A stretch of 64,000 bases of DNA, taken from NCBI RefSeq assembly GCF_018320785.1, contig NC_054865.1, positions 37,510,398 through 37,574,397 of the forward strand, given 5' to 3'. Under the pieces are notes generated by a model. That model made no database searches. It saw only the letters and a list, made by a program, of their open reading frames with translations, and was not told the origin of the DNA. Below, one piece after another: positions 34,391-45,400 of the stretch. Made by a program: the position numbers and the translations under genes. This stretch comes from Cheilinus undulatus (Eukaryota > Chordata > Actinopteri > Labriformes > Labridae). Each line of letters opens with the position of its first letter. Position 1 is the first letter of the stretch.

Positions 34391-35655
34391 ATTTTAGTTG
34401 ATTCTCAGTATGGCTGACAGCAAGTAGTTTTCTTTGTGATATTCTGTGGTTTTGTTTAAAACTGGATCCATTTTGCCGTAAAGCAGATGAAACGTGTCAT
34501 GTTTACTCTGCGTTTAGATTCAAATCAATTTGGATGAAAATCTAAACCCGAGTGAGGTGCCAAATATCCTCCACTGTGGCTCTGCGTGTGTTTCAAAGAA
34601 ATTTGAGACTTTTGGACTTCCACTCTTACCTCAGGTGAAATATAACCCTGCTGAAAAACCAAAACAAAAGTGATGTGGAGATAATAATCCAGAGTGCCTC
34701 ATCCCAGCAAGTCAAAGTGGAAACACACTTTGATGTTTAAGATGATGGTATCAACCACCGACTGTGAATGGCCACAAGAATGTCTGACCTCCTCCAATAT
34801 TGGAGAAAAGATCATTTGTTTTGTAAGAGAAGAAATTTGGGAAAGTTGTGACATTTTGTAATAGTAATATAAAAACTGTAAGGTCAGAAAAAAATAAAGA
34901 ACTGAAAATGGTGCTTAAAGACAGCTTTAAATGTGACTTTTCATATGTAGAAGGTCAGGTAGATCAAGAACAGAGAAAAAACCCGCAATAGGTCTGGAAG
35001 CACAGCGCCTTCATGAGAAATAAAATAAACAATTATCATATGCCAAGTCAGAGCTTAAATAAACAAGTGCCGACCTGGACAATGACAAATGAATGACTGT
35101 TTAAAATGAGTTTCAACAGAGGACTCATAGACGCAGGATTGTTTCCTATGAGCATTCAAACAACATCAGGACACACATGCCGTCAACGTCTGGTTTACAT
35201 CCTCAACAAAAGTGTCTGTCATTGCTCCCGTGTATCCCAGAAGTCCCTATGCTTCTGGTGAGACGTTTGCACAGAAATGGAGAGTATCTGGACCCTGTCA
35301 GCGTCTCCCTGAAGAGCTCAATTATACAGCCCAGCTTAATTAGATCAGCTCTGATTGCTATTTTAAATGATGGGAATAACATGGAACTGTGTTTTGGTCA
35401 TACCCACCCATCCTCTGCTGTCGTAGTGCTGTAAGGGTGTTGTGTACAATGCTGTCCAGCTCTGTGTCTGTCACGTCTGAGGTTGGTGAAGGAGTGGGCG
35501 TTGTCACGATGATGAAGGGCTGACGTGGCAGGTGCTCTGCAGATGATCTGGGGTCAGAGTCTGAATTGAGCCTGAAGAGCTTTTAGGGAAAAGGGAGGCC
35601 TTTGACATTATGCACCAGGCATCCGTGACAGTATGTGGACTTATTTGGAGCAGCC
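34391..35655. other. Intergenic DNA
   Basis: No gene or named repeat. The segment 35160-35430 is more complex and GC-richer, with an 85-codon open frame but no recognisable domain. It may be regulatory. Nothing else is visible. Confidence 0.3.
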
Positions 35656-35657
35656 TG

Positions 35658-36480
35658 CACCTTCATAGTACACTACAGACAGACAGAGACACCAGCAGGC
35701 AAAGAGTGACGCTGATTCAAAAGAAGACCAGAAGCACAAGTACACCATTATAACTGGACTGACTTTGGACCTCTCCAGTTACACAAGCTCATTCATGTTT
35801 AGTAAGTGCATATTACAGAAATTACAATTATGTTATTTCTTAGTATTTGTACAAATATGGATACTGGCTCACCTCTCTGAGCCCAAAGCTATGTCTTTTT
35901 TTTACCATTTTGTCTCACCTGGACTTACTGTCTGAAAAAGCTTGTAAAACATCAAACCTGTGGTGCACAGCCAGGCTCTGAACATCATTTTATTCAGGAC
36001 AACCTGGGCTTTAGGAATATGTGTGCTGTAATGTCACTTTGGATTTTTGAAAGGTTATTGGACTATAAAGACAAAAGAAAAAACTAAACAGAAATTAAAA
36101 CTCAAAGACTTTTATATGAGACACACAGTTAACAATAATGACCATGATTTTTGAGTAAACTTCTTGGTGGGCCAAAAAGTGGAAAAAAAAACCCACAATA
36201 ATTATGTGACAAGAAATCTTGAAAATGTTCACATTCACAAAAAAAGTAATGCATTGTGGGATATGAAATGGTGGATAGCATAGCCCGCTAGCAGCAGAAA
36301 AAAATTAAAAATGGATTAAAAAATGAATACAAAGATGTTCAATATCATAAGTACTGGTGTGGATTATATCTTTAAATCTTTCCAGGGAAAGTTGCCCGGC
36401 TCACTAGGAAAGCCTCCGTTAGGGCTGAGGCATGGATAGCAACATTAGAATGGCACAATGAAGGGATTTCAGAGGAAAAA
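35658..36480 (+). CDS. Candidate 5' end of an unidentified split gene
   Basis: An ATG at about 35796 is followed by TTT A and the donor 'gtaagtgc'. About 590 bp downstream an acceptor 'aatctttccag' opens a 95 bp exon at 36386-36480 that ends at 'gtaagtgg'. Joining the two keeps one open frame, beginning MFRKVARLTRKAS and ending EWHNEGISEEK with phase 0. The other frame of the second exon has a stop. Sequence upstream of the ATG (35658-35795) could be the 5' UTR. No domain is recognised. No following exon is certain; the exon-like segment at 59378 also starts in phase 0 but lies 23 kb away. Confidence 0.25.
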
Positions 36481-38520
36481 GTAAGTGGCTATGATTCAAA
36501 AGTTTTAACTTTCAACAGCCTGCAGCTCTTCTTGTTGTACATGACTTATGTCTCAGTCAATAAAACTGATTACAAAATCATCTCTAAAATGAGAAAATTC
36601 ACTGAACTTTCTGCTTGTCTCATTAGTGACAGTTATTATAAATTAAGCAGCATAGTGTATAAATTGTGGCTCTTCAGCTAAATTAATATCAAATGATTAT
36701 AATAATAACAAGGAAATAAAATATCTAATCCTTATTGCAAATCTTTTTTAGGCAGACAGGATTAAAAAAAAAAACATTTTCGAATTCTATTTATTTAATT
36801 TGGCAAATTAGAATGGTGCACATGAATAAAAATATCAGCAAAAAGCATCTGGGTATGCAGGAATTAGCAAAAAATCTGAGTTTTATTTTATCTGTAGTCC
36901 TAAGACAATTACTACAAAAAAAAAAACCCTCACTGTACTGGACTGTCAACAAGATAGCACACAGAGAACCCAAAAGACAGTTAGCACTGGTAATGGTAGT
37001 TCTAGTTTACGACTAGAAACAAGAAAGGGATGAACATGAGCCAGATTGAGCTTGACCTTTGACCTCTGAAAGAGAATTAGTTTATTCCTGAGAGAGAGTG
37101 GTCTTTTATGCAAAATTTGAAGAGTATTCCTCAAGTGTTAAAACTTCATGGTCTAAGAATGACCTGAAGTACAAATGCATGGACAAGCTGAAAGCATAAT
37201 GCCTTTGGCCTTGGTTATCACCAGCGACGAGGAAATAGTGGCAAATTTATGATTAGGTGGTTAAAATTCAAGATGACCATCCCAAAGAAATGTGCATCAG
37301 AAGACAAAAGATATACTTTTGTCTTGGCGCCCCAACCACCCAGCCACCTGCACCCCAGATACACTGGTTTTAATTACAAAAGTGTTTTGACTTTTGTTTG
37401 AAAGGTTGAATTTGCATCTCAGTATCTGATATGGCTTGGTAATTTGCCCCAGGAATGTGTGAGACCTTTTCATTAAATTCAGTTTAATCATTTTTACCTT
37501 TAGAAAGTCTGCAAATGCTCATGGAGAGATTATGTAGACAGAAAAACAGAGTTAGAAAGAGAGTGTGATAGAGAGAAGCAGACAGTGTGTGACTGACATC
37601 TGAGGCAAACAGTTCATTATGTTGTTAAGGCTGCAGATCAAGCAGTATTGGTGGTGGTGTGACTGTGCATTCATTGTGAAGCAGCCTTATGTTTCATCAG
37701 GTAAATAAAAACAAGCCAGAGAAAATTGAGCTTGGCTGCCTTCCCATTGTCAACCATTTAATTATTCTGGTTTATTAAATCTGGGGTAAAACATTCAGGG
37801 AGATTTAAAACTGATAAAAGAACTTTTAAAGGGCAGCCCCATCCTAAACACCACCTCTGACGCAAATACTTCTGTGATTATGTACCACCATATGCGAGTG
37901 CAAACTGTCTTGAATTTGGATTGAATTTAACGACAATTGACGTCTTGAATTCAGTGCAAGAATGTCATTTTCAAGCTTATCTTTGAGGGGATGAAAGAAG
38001 CTCTAAAATTATTCTCAGTCTGGTGAGTGATGTGCTCAGTCATATTTTTGGACTGTGACATCTCTGACAAATTAAGCCACAAGACAGACATGAGCCACTG
38101 TGGGAAGAGAGAGCAAAACTAGGTAGACTCCAGGGAAATGGGTGCTGGACCAAAGCCCACATTAGTGAATCCCTACTGTATATGTTTTAAAAGAAAACAC
38201 TTTGTGCTGATGTAATGGGTGTTTTAAAATAGAGTAAATTACAGGACTTTCTGCAAAACACCTCCAGTTTTGGTGCAGTCTCATGATGCTAAAAGTTAGC
38301 TTAAGCGCCAATGGGAAATGTGCTACTTTCTAATCTGCCCACCGTGTCACTAAAAGGACCATTAAGAGCCTGTAGTAACCTCAACATGTGCTGTTAGCAG
38401 TGTGTCTGATGGTCAAACATGACCATCTGTTTTGCTTGACCTTCTCTGACTTATGACAGACTCTGGTTAATCCACCCTGTTGCTTTGTATCTGCATGCTA
38501 AAGAGAAGACTGCAGAGGTA
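36481..38520. other. Intergenic or intronic DNA, nothing recognised
   Basis: AT-rich, with homopolymer A runs near 36760 and 36917. No convincing exon and no named repeat. Confidence 0.35.
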
Positions 38521-38524
38521 CTGC

Positions 38525-38755
38525 TCATCACACAACTGTTTCTATAAATCTCCATTCCAGTTTATCCCAAAGGTGCTGGATGAGGTTTGTGTAAGAGCTC
38601 TGTGCAGGCCAGTCAGGTTCTTCCACACTAAGCTCATCAAACCATGCCTTTACAGTCCTTGCTTTGTGCCACAAAGTTGGAAGCATAGCATTGTCTAAAA
38701 TGTCTTGGTATGCTAAAGCATTAAGATCGCCCTTCACTGTAGAATAGGGGCCTTA
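38525..38755 (-). pseudogene. Tc1-like transposase fragment with internal deletion
   Basis: The minus strand encodes ALAYQDILDNAMLPTLWHKA, then TVKAWFDELSVEEPDWPAQS and NLIQHLWDKLE. These match Tc1 transposase blocks, but the FQxDxxPxH catalytic segment is missing between 'LPTLW' and 'KARTVKAWF'. The consensus DLNPIEHLWDELE is altered to TNLIQHLWDKLE. The copy is therefore inactive. Confidence 0.65.
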
Positions 38756-38976
38756 GCCCAAACCCAGAAAAAAAAAGTCTGGGCAAGGACACTGGACATA
38801 ATTAAAGGTAAGAACATGTATAATAATACAACTACAGCTAAAGTTAGTATTTGATCATTTCAAGTATAATGTTAGCTAGGAAGATTACCTAGCCAACATC
38901 ATGGCACCGAGACATCCAGGCCCATCATGCTTCTTCAGAGGAAACATTACCTAATGTTAATAATTTTAGTATTTAA

Positions 38977-39276
38977 CCCCTTAAAGCCTGAAAACACAAA
39001 TAATAGCCAGAAAATTCAATTTTTTGGAAGTGAAATGTTCATTTAACTTTCTACTGAAATTTTAAAAAATCCAAATTTCCATAAAATTTAACAATTACAT
39101 TTTAGTATCTCATTTTATTCATTAGGTGTTTTTGGTAACCGATAATCCACTTGAGGGCATTTTTGTCATTTATCAGATTGTATTCAGAAGTTTTTTGAGT
39201 AATTTATTGAGCATATTAATTAGAAAGAGGTATCATAAAGGTATGTATCAAATATGCGACAACATGCATTAAGGGG
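38977..39276. mobile_element. piggyBac-like MITE, 300 bp, TTAA-flanked
   Basis: The termini are CCCCTTAAAGC on the left and, on the other strand, CCCCTTAATGC on the right, with exact TTAA at 38973-38976 and 39277-39280. The interior is AT-rich and non-coding. TTAA target duplication and short terminal inverted repeats are the hallmark of piggyBac-type elements. Confidence 0.7.
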
Positions 39277-39280
39277 TTAA

Positions 39281-40390
39281 CCTGACTAATGGTAATACTA
39301 TCAAGTAAATGGTTGAAAGCTTACGTTAAATGAAGCTTAGCTTTAGTTCGTGCAGGACACAGAAAGTCATACGCCCAGCCCTGATCGGCTCAAGGCTGGC
39401 TGATTCCGATTATCGCATCCCAGCTCCTACAGCCAATCACAGCTCTGTCTCTCAACACAGCATTGTATTTAAATATGACATACTTCTCACTAATCCCTGC
39501 TTGCGTTAATGCTGATGCACCACGCTGCTGCTGCTGATGGCAAAGTCTCACTTCCTCCCCCCCAGCCTCTTCCTTTATAGTATAAAGCTCATTGCACTCT
39601 CACATTTAGATCCATGGTACTATTATATAATTACTTCTGAACTAATTGTATTGTATTATACATTGTCATAAATGAATCTATCTATATGGGGATTTCTAGC
39701 TATGCTCTCCATGATAAGTCCAAGCATGTTCTTTTAATAACCCAGGGTACATCTTTTGAGTGGAGCCAAGTAAAAGTGTATATCCACTTTGCAATAAACT
39801 GGTTAAATGACAACAGTCTGACTAAACTGTAGTTGTCTTTGCCATTGTTAATAAACAAAAAGTGAAAGGATAATGGAAAGGAAAATTTGTGAAACTTAAA
39901 AAGTCTAACACTTCAGTATGAAAATGGTGCCTGTGTCTATTAATGGCATTTTTTCTTCGCAAGACCTCAGTTTCAGGGCCCTTCATCAGTTCACTGTTGC
40001 AAGCCTGCAACAATTCAGTTGCTTCTGTTGTTTCAATTGTAAATTTCTCTGTAGGCTTAATGCTTGCTTTTATTCCAACTAATACCACAAGTAAACATGA
40101 AACTTGATTGGTGTCTTTTTCACCATTGTTGTTTACAAAGCAGATCTCAGTAACCCCACCCCTTCTCCATTTTGATTGGTCAGTGAGAAAGAAGCAGCAA
40201 TGGCAAGTGTGGTGATGTTTCAAAAGTTGAACGTTTTTTTTTTAAGTGTAGTAAGCGCAATGACAAAAACAGCACCTTTTTAGGGCACTATACCCTGTGA
40301 ACACTAAGCTGCACTGGCCTTTCAGCTTCACAACCTGAGCATCACCTTAAAAGAAAATGCCCAGTTGGTTACAGAAAAACCATTCTGGCT
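39281..40390. other. Intergenic DNA, nothing recognised
   Basis: No coding evidence beyond a 133-codon minus-strand open frame (39822-40223) without domain signatures. No named repeat. Confidence 0.35.
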
Positions 40391-40395
40391 TTTAA

Positions 40396-41625
40396 TAATA
40401 ATAATAATAATAATAATATCTTGAATTTATATAGCGCCTTTCAAGAAACCCAAGGACGCTTCACAGGAACACATATACATGGACAAACTATGTGAGGGGT
40501 AGGATGAGTGTAAGGGGTGGTTTAGTGAAGACTGTAGGCTGTGGTGAACAGGTGGTGCTTGAGACGTTTTTTGAAAATGTCCAGAGATGGAGTGCTACGA
40601 ATGTCTGCAGGAAGAGTGTTCCAGAGGGTGGGTCTGCAGCACTGAAGGCTCTGTCTCCATAGGTTTGGAGTTTGGTTTTGGGCATGGAAAGTAGGCCGGT
40701 GTCTGAAGATCGAAGGTTGCGGGATGGTGTGTATGGATGGAGGAGATCAGAAAGGTACTGGGGAGCCAGAGCATGGAGAGATTTGTATGTGAGGAGGAGG
40801 ACTTTGTAGTTGATATGGGACTTGATAGGGAGCCAGTGGAGGTGGATGAGGGTCAGAGTGATGTGTTGCCAGGGTCTAGTGCGGGTGAGAACTCTAGCTG
40901 CAGAGTTTTGGACGTACTGAAGCCTGTCCAGGGTTTTGCTGAGAACTCCAGACAGGACTCCATTACAGTAGTCCAGGCAGGAGGTTATGAAAGCATGAAT
41001 GAGTGTTTCAGCCACAGAATCAGGGAGTGATGGTCGGAGTCTGGAGATGTTCTTGAGATGATAGAAGGCAGATTTGGTGAAAGACTTTATGTGGGACTGG
41101 AAGGAGAGGGTGGAGTCCAGGATGACGCCCAGGTTTCGGACCTCGGAGGACGGACAGATGGAGGTCCCGTCCACATCGAGCATGAGATCTCCAACCTTCT
41201 GCAGCAGCGCTTTGGGGGCCACCACCATGAGCTCTGTTTTATTGCTGTTGAGTTTGAGTTGGTTAGAGGTCATCCAGGCTTTGATGTCGTGGAGGCAGTT
41301 TACCAGGGAGTGGGGAGGGAGCTGAGTGGATGGTTTGGTGCTGAGATAGAGTTGGGTGTCATCTGCATAAGAGTGGAAGCTGAGACCGTGTTTGTGAATA
41401 ATCTGTCCAAGGGGAAGCATGTAGATGGTGAAAAGGAGAGGTCCAAGAACAGAGCCTTGAGGCACGCCCTGGTTAACTGGGGCGGGGGATGAGTGAGAGG
41501 TGCCGATGGTAACAAACTGTTTTCTTTGTGAGAGATATGAGTGAAACCAGGAGAGAGCTGTACCAGTGATGCCAAGATGGTGAGACAGGCGGTCAAGGAG
41601 GATGGTATGGGATATTGGCAGCGGT
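40396..41625 (-). mobile_element. L2-like non-LTR retrotransposon, 5'-truncated, frameshifted
   Basis: The minus strand carries the second half of a reverse transcriptase. In order: a SWF..YLS-like block with KQFV, then GVPQGSVLGPLLFTIYMLPL, the catalytic FHSYADDTQLY, KTELMVV, VRNLGVILD, ITSCLDYCNGVL and HWLPIKSHINYK, then a SSDTGLLSMPK..YGDRAFSAA end. A frameshift at about 41465 separates the upstream part, and another lies near 40620, after AFSAA. The 3' end has the 'aatttatatagcgcctttca' motif (plus strand) and an (AAT)n tail. About 1.2 kb of an element of several kb remains; the endonuclease domain is missing. Confidence 0.8.
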
Positions 41626-44570
41626 TAGGTCAAGGAGAATGAGGAGGCCATTTAGTTGCCATATCTTAAAATCTTTTTGGGATGCTTTTCTGCTGCTTCT
41701 TTTAGGGCAGCTTTGTTGCAGAGCATAATGAAACCTCCATTGTTCTCATTGAGTACATATCAATAAACATATTGGTGGGTCAGTGGGTGCACGTCTTTGT
41801 TCCTTGGGGTAGGAAAAGAGCTGTGGTTCTGGTTTCAAACACACTGTTACTGCCATGGGAGGAACACAGAAGGCTTCAGAGAATGCAGACTCGCCTGTCA
41901 GTGAAATAAAGCCAAGCGGTGCAGATCGCCAGCAGGGCTTGTTTCCCCCTGTCAGAGAAGAGAGGAGACCATGAACAGCATAAATACAGCACTTCCTCCT
42001 CCTCATGGTTTTCATTCTCTGTCTCCTTACACTCTATGCATCTCTAACCAGATCTTACACAGACAAAAACGCATACAGAAATATATCCACACTGCCAATT
42101 AGGCAGGACAGAGTGTCCTCTTATAGATGACAAGAAACACAGTCCAGTCACATGTTGACAGAAATAAACAAGCAAGAATTAACTCTGCATTTTTGATTTT
42201 AGTTTGTAAATGCATCTGATGACAAAAAGGAGCAGATATCCCATCCATTATTACGCTCTACATACCTCTGCTCCAGAGTACTTGAGGACAAAAGCATGCA
42301 GGACAAAGTAATTACAGTGACCTTAGCAATGCAATCAAAGAGTTCACTGTCCTCAAGCAGTTCTTTGTTCCACAGGACCGTCTTAAGCGCTCGTGTTTGC
42401 TGCTTGTTCTGCAAAACAAACAAAGACAAGCAGAGCTGGAGCAATGATTAGAGAAATCAACAAATCCTCAACAGGACATGAGCGCATGGGCCTCTGGGCC
42501 GGATCAGGTTCTTTGGAAAGGGTGAGTCAATGAGGTTAAAGGACGAGGGGTGAATGTGAGGGGAGGAGGGGGAGAGCAGAGGTGTGAACTCTGAGCCGAC
42601 CAAGCAGTCACTCTTAGTTCAGTTTACCAAATCCGTCATGGGAACATCACTTCTATTTTCTTTTCATTACGAGACCAATCTCTTCACAATCCTTCCAAAC
42701 AACAGTGGAATAACAGCTTATTTGCTCTGTGTGGCCTTGGCCCGCAGGATCCTCTTTGTTGTTTCGCTCAGTGTTCGCTGAAGGTGGAAACAATGTTTTC
42801 ACTCGCTATGAAATCTTGTTTTCTGCTAGTGGGCACATGATGCTGCAAACAAACAAATAAAGAAGTCAAATATATAAAAAGTGAAGCGAAATTCAATTAC
42901 TAACTAAATAAACTAAATATCTGTGGTTCTGATAGAAAATAGAAAAGGAAGCAATTAAAACTCATCTGAATCAGAATAAACTTTATTTCCACTTTTTAGA
43001 TTACTACATTAGGCTTGTTTTAATGTGTGACAAAGAAAAAGACTGAAAATAATGTCCCTTTGACAAATCCTTGCAGATGGCGTTGATGCAACATTGCAGC
43101 AGACATCAACTACTGCACTATTTTGTTGTACAGCTTCAAAACTCCCAAAACACAAACAGTGAGAGACATTTTCATCCAGTTTGAAAACACAAGGAGAAGT
43201 TTTCCTGTCTGGGTTTATTTGGCGGGACAGGTGAGTGATGCATAATGCCACAGCTTGGCACACCCATGCACGGCCCAGCTCTGTCTCTGCCTAATTGTCC
43301 TCCCCACATGAAGCCTGTAAAAGATCAGATCTGACAGAGTGTATGCTGCTGACACACAAAACCATTCTGTGCATACGTGTGAAGCACTTTAGGGTCTGTT
43401 TAGAGTTTCCCTGAGGACTTGTTTAAGATGTGTTTAACTGTACAGATGGCCCTGGCTTTGAGGCTGGCTGGAGTGGGTACCGGCATATTAAAGAAGATGA
43501 AGATGATAGATGATGATAGCAGGATATCGGTTACAGAACAGAGGGCCCCAGTGGAGGAATTCAGCGGAGGAGTTGAAGCAAATGTGCTGACAGGCTTTAA
43601 TAAAACTTTACAATTACATTGAACAAAACAAACTATTTTGTTTGCCAGAATTCTTGAACAAAAATCTCTAAAGATGAAGATCTAGCGAGGCTCGTCACTC
43701 CCCCAGGGAAATGAGCAAAATAAAAGAGACTAGGTTTCCCATCATTCGATTATTTTGATCTTTGATACGATTCCAGTAAGAATCATATAACTGCAATACT
43801 GCTGAAATACTTGGTTATTTGTTGATGTTAATTACCAAAAAATGCAAGCAAACTCCTGCACACTGTCTGAGGCTGGACTTATACTTGCCGTTTACCAAGC
43901 CTGTGTATCATGGCTCCCATGCATCCCCTGCATCAGTTGTGCAAATTAGCACAACAAGATGCAATATGCACATAAGTGGTCGAAGCAGTGTGGGGACAGA
44001 GGGGGTGTAAACAGCAGCCGAGATAACGAGGGAAAATTTTAAAGGCAAACTAATGAACCAAATAAACAACACTCTTTATGACGTGTAACTGTCATTTCAC
44101 AGAAAAAAATTTGCCTAAGTAGCTGAGACAGTTGAAAACAGTACTGTAAGTAGATGTTTAAACCTGTGCAATTCATGAAAAATATGACTAGCATAACAGT
44201 TCAAAAAGTGACTGTGCAAAGTGGTGACCTTCAGTTGAATGTGTCTGTATCTGTTTGTAATTGTTAAATCTGCCTTTAAATACATATCTGATGAGGAAAA
44301 TTTTAAATAAATAAATAATGGTCACTTGTGAGGACTCCGTTTTAATCAGTTAATGTAATGATGACATCATTAAACTTAGCTGAAAGCCATTAGTTTACCT
44401 GGTCACTGATTCGACTGATTTACCAGAACTGTTATGTCCATGTGCACAGGAAAATGTAGAAACAAAGTGCAAATCATGTGTTTTGACCATCAATCTTCAG
44501 TCTGAGCTGATCTGATGTTCCCATTGATTACTGACATTAATATTTAGTCTCATAATCTCAGAACCATAGA
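41626..44570. other. Intergenic DNA with possible regulatory segments
   Basis: No gene is visible. A small retroposon tail-like piece ('ctgaatcagaataaacttta') lies at 42965-42990. Repeat-free, more complex stretches at 41800-42000 and 43200-43330 could be conserved non-coding elements; this cannot be tested here. Confidence 0.3.
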
Positions 44571-44574
44571 AACT

Positions 44575-45398
44575 CTCTCAAGTGTCTCCATGTTTGTAGT
44601 TCACATCCCACATATTCATGATGAGATGGGAGAGACTCTGCACCAGTCAGAGCTTTATGGGGGAGTGGAAAAGAGAAACTCATATCTTGACTAGAGTATG
44701 CCAAAAAGCAAGTGGGAATCTCCATGTCAAGCGGAAGAAAGTTCTTTGGTCTGATGAGATCAAAATAGTGCTTTTTGGCCATCAGACAAGACGCTATTCG
44801 GTTGACACCAAACATGGCACATCACCACAAACACACCATTGCTGCAGTGAAGCACAGTGGTGGCAGCATCATGCTGTGGGGGTGCATGATGGCCGCTGGC
44901 TCTGGAAGGCATGTAAAGGTAGAGGGTAAAATGATTGTGGCAAAATATAGAAAAATCCTGGACAGCAATCTTATGCAAGAGAGTCTTAGTCTGCAAGAGA
45001 ACTACAACTTGGGAGAATATTTATTTTCCAGCAAGACAATGACCTGAAAGCTACACAGAAATGGTTTGAAGACAACAAGATGAATGTTCTGGACCTCAAT
45101 CCAACAGAAAATTTGCAGCTGGACTTGAAAAGGGCTGTTCATGACCAATAGCTGTACAGCCTGACAGAGCTTAGGCAGTTTTGCAGAGAAGAATGGAGTA
45201 AAATTGCAGTGACCATATGTGCAAGCCTGATTGAGACCTATCCACACAGACTCAGTTCTGTGACTTCAGCCAAAGGTGCATCTAGTAAACTACAACTGAG
45301 TTGAAGGGGGCGAATATTTGTGCACTTATTTTACTTTACATATTTTTATATAATTGAAATTACTGTGCATCCAAGGGTGAATACTTTTATAGGCACTG
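44575..45398 (+). mobile_element. Tc1-like transposon, 3' two-thirds, inactive
   Basis: Blocks in order: LHVKRKKVLWSDEIKIVLFG (44722-44780), HSGGSIMLWGCMMAAGSGRH (about 44850-44910), a decayed FQQDND block (45030-45050), NVLDLNPTENLQLDLKRA (45083-45136) and a C-terminal FCREEWSKIAV-like block (45181-45210). These lie in at least three frames. The right terminal repeat ends GAATACTTTTATAGGCACTG at 45398 and is followed by TA. The left end and N-terminal DNA-binding domain are missing or unrecognisable. Same family as 1-262 and 4941-5604, and the best coding relic of that family here. Confidence 0.8.
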
Positions 45399-45400
45399 TA

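Noticed and set aside
40737..41492. Plus-strand open frames of 97 and 144 codons
   Set aside because: They are antisense to the LINE reverse transcriptase, whose minus-strand reading gives the YADD motif and known blocks.
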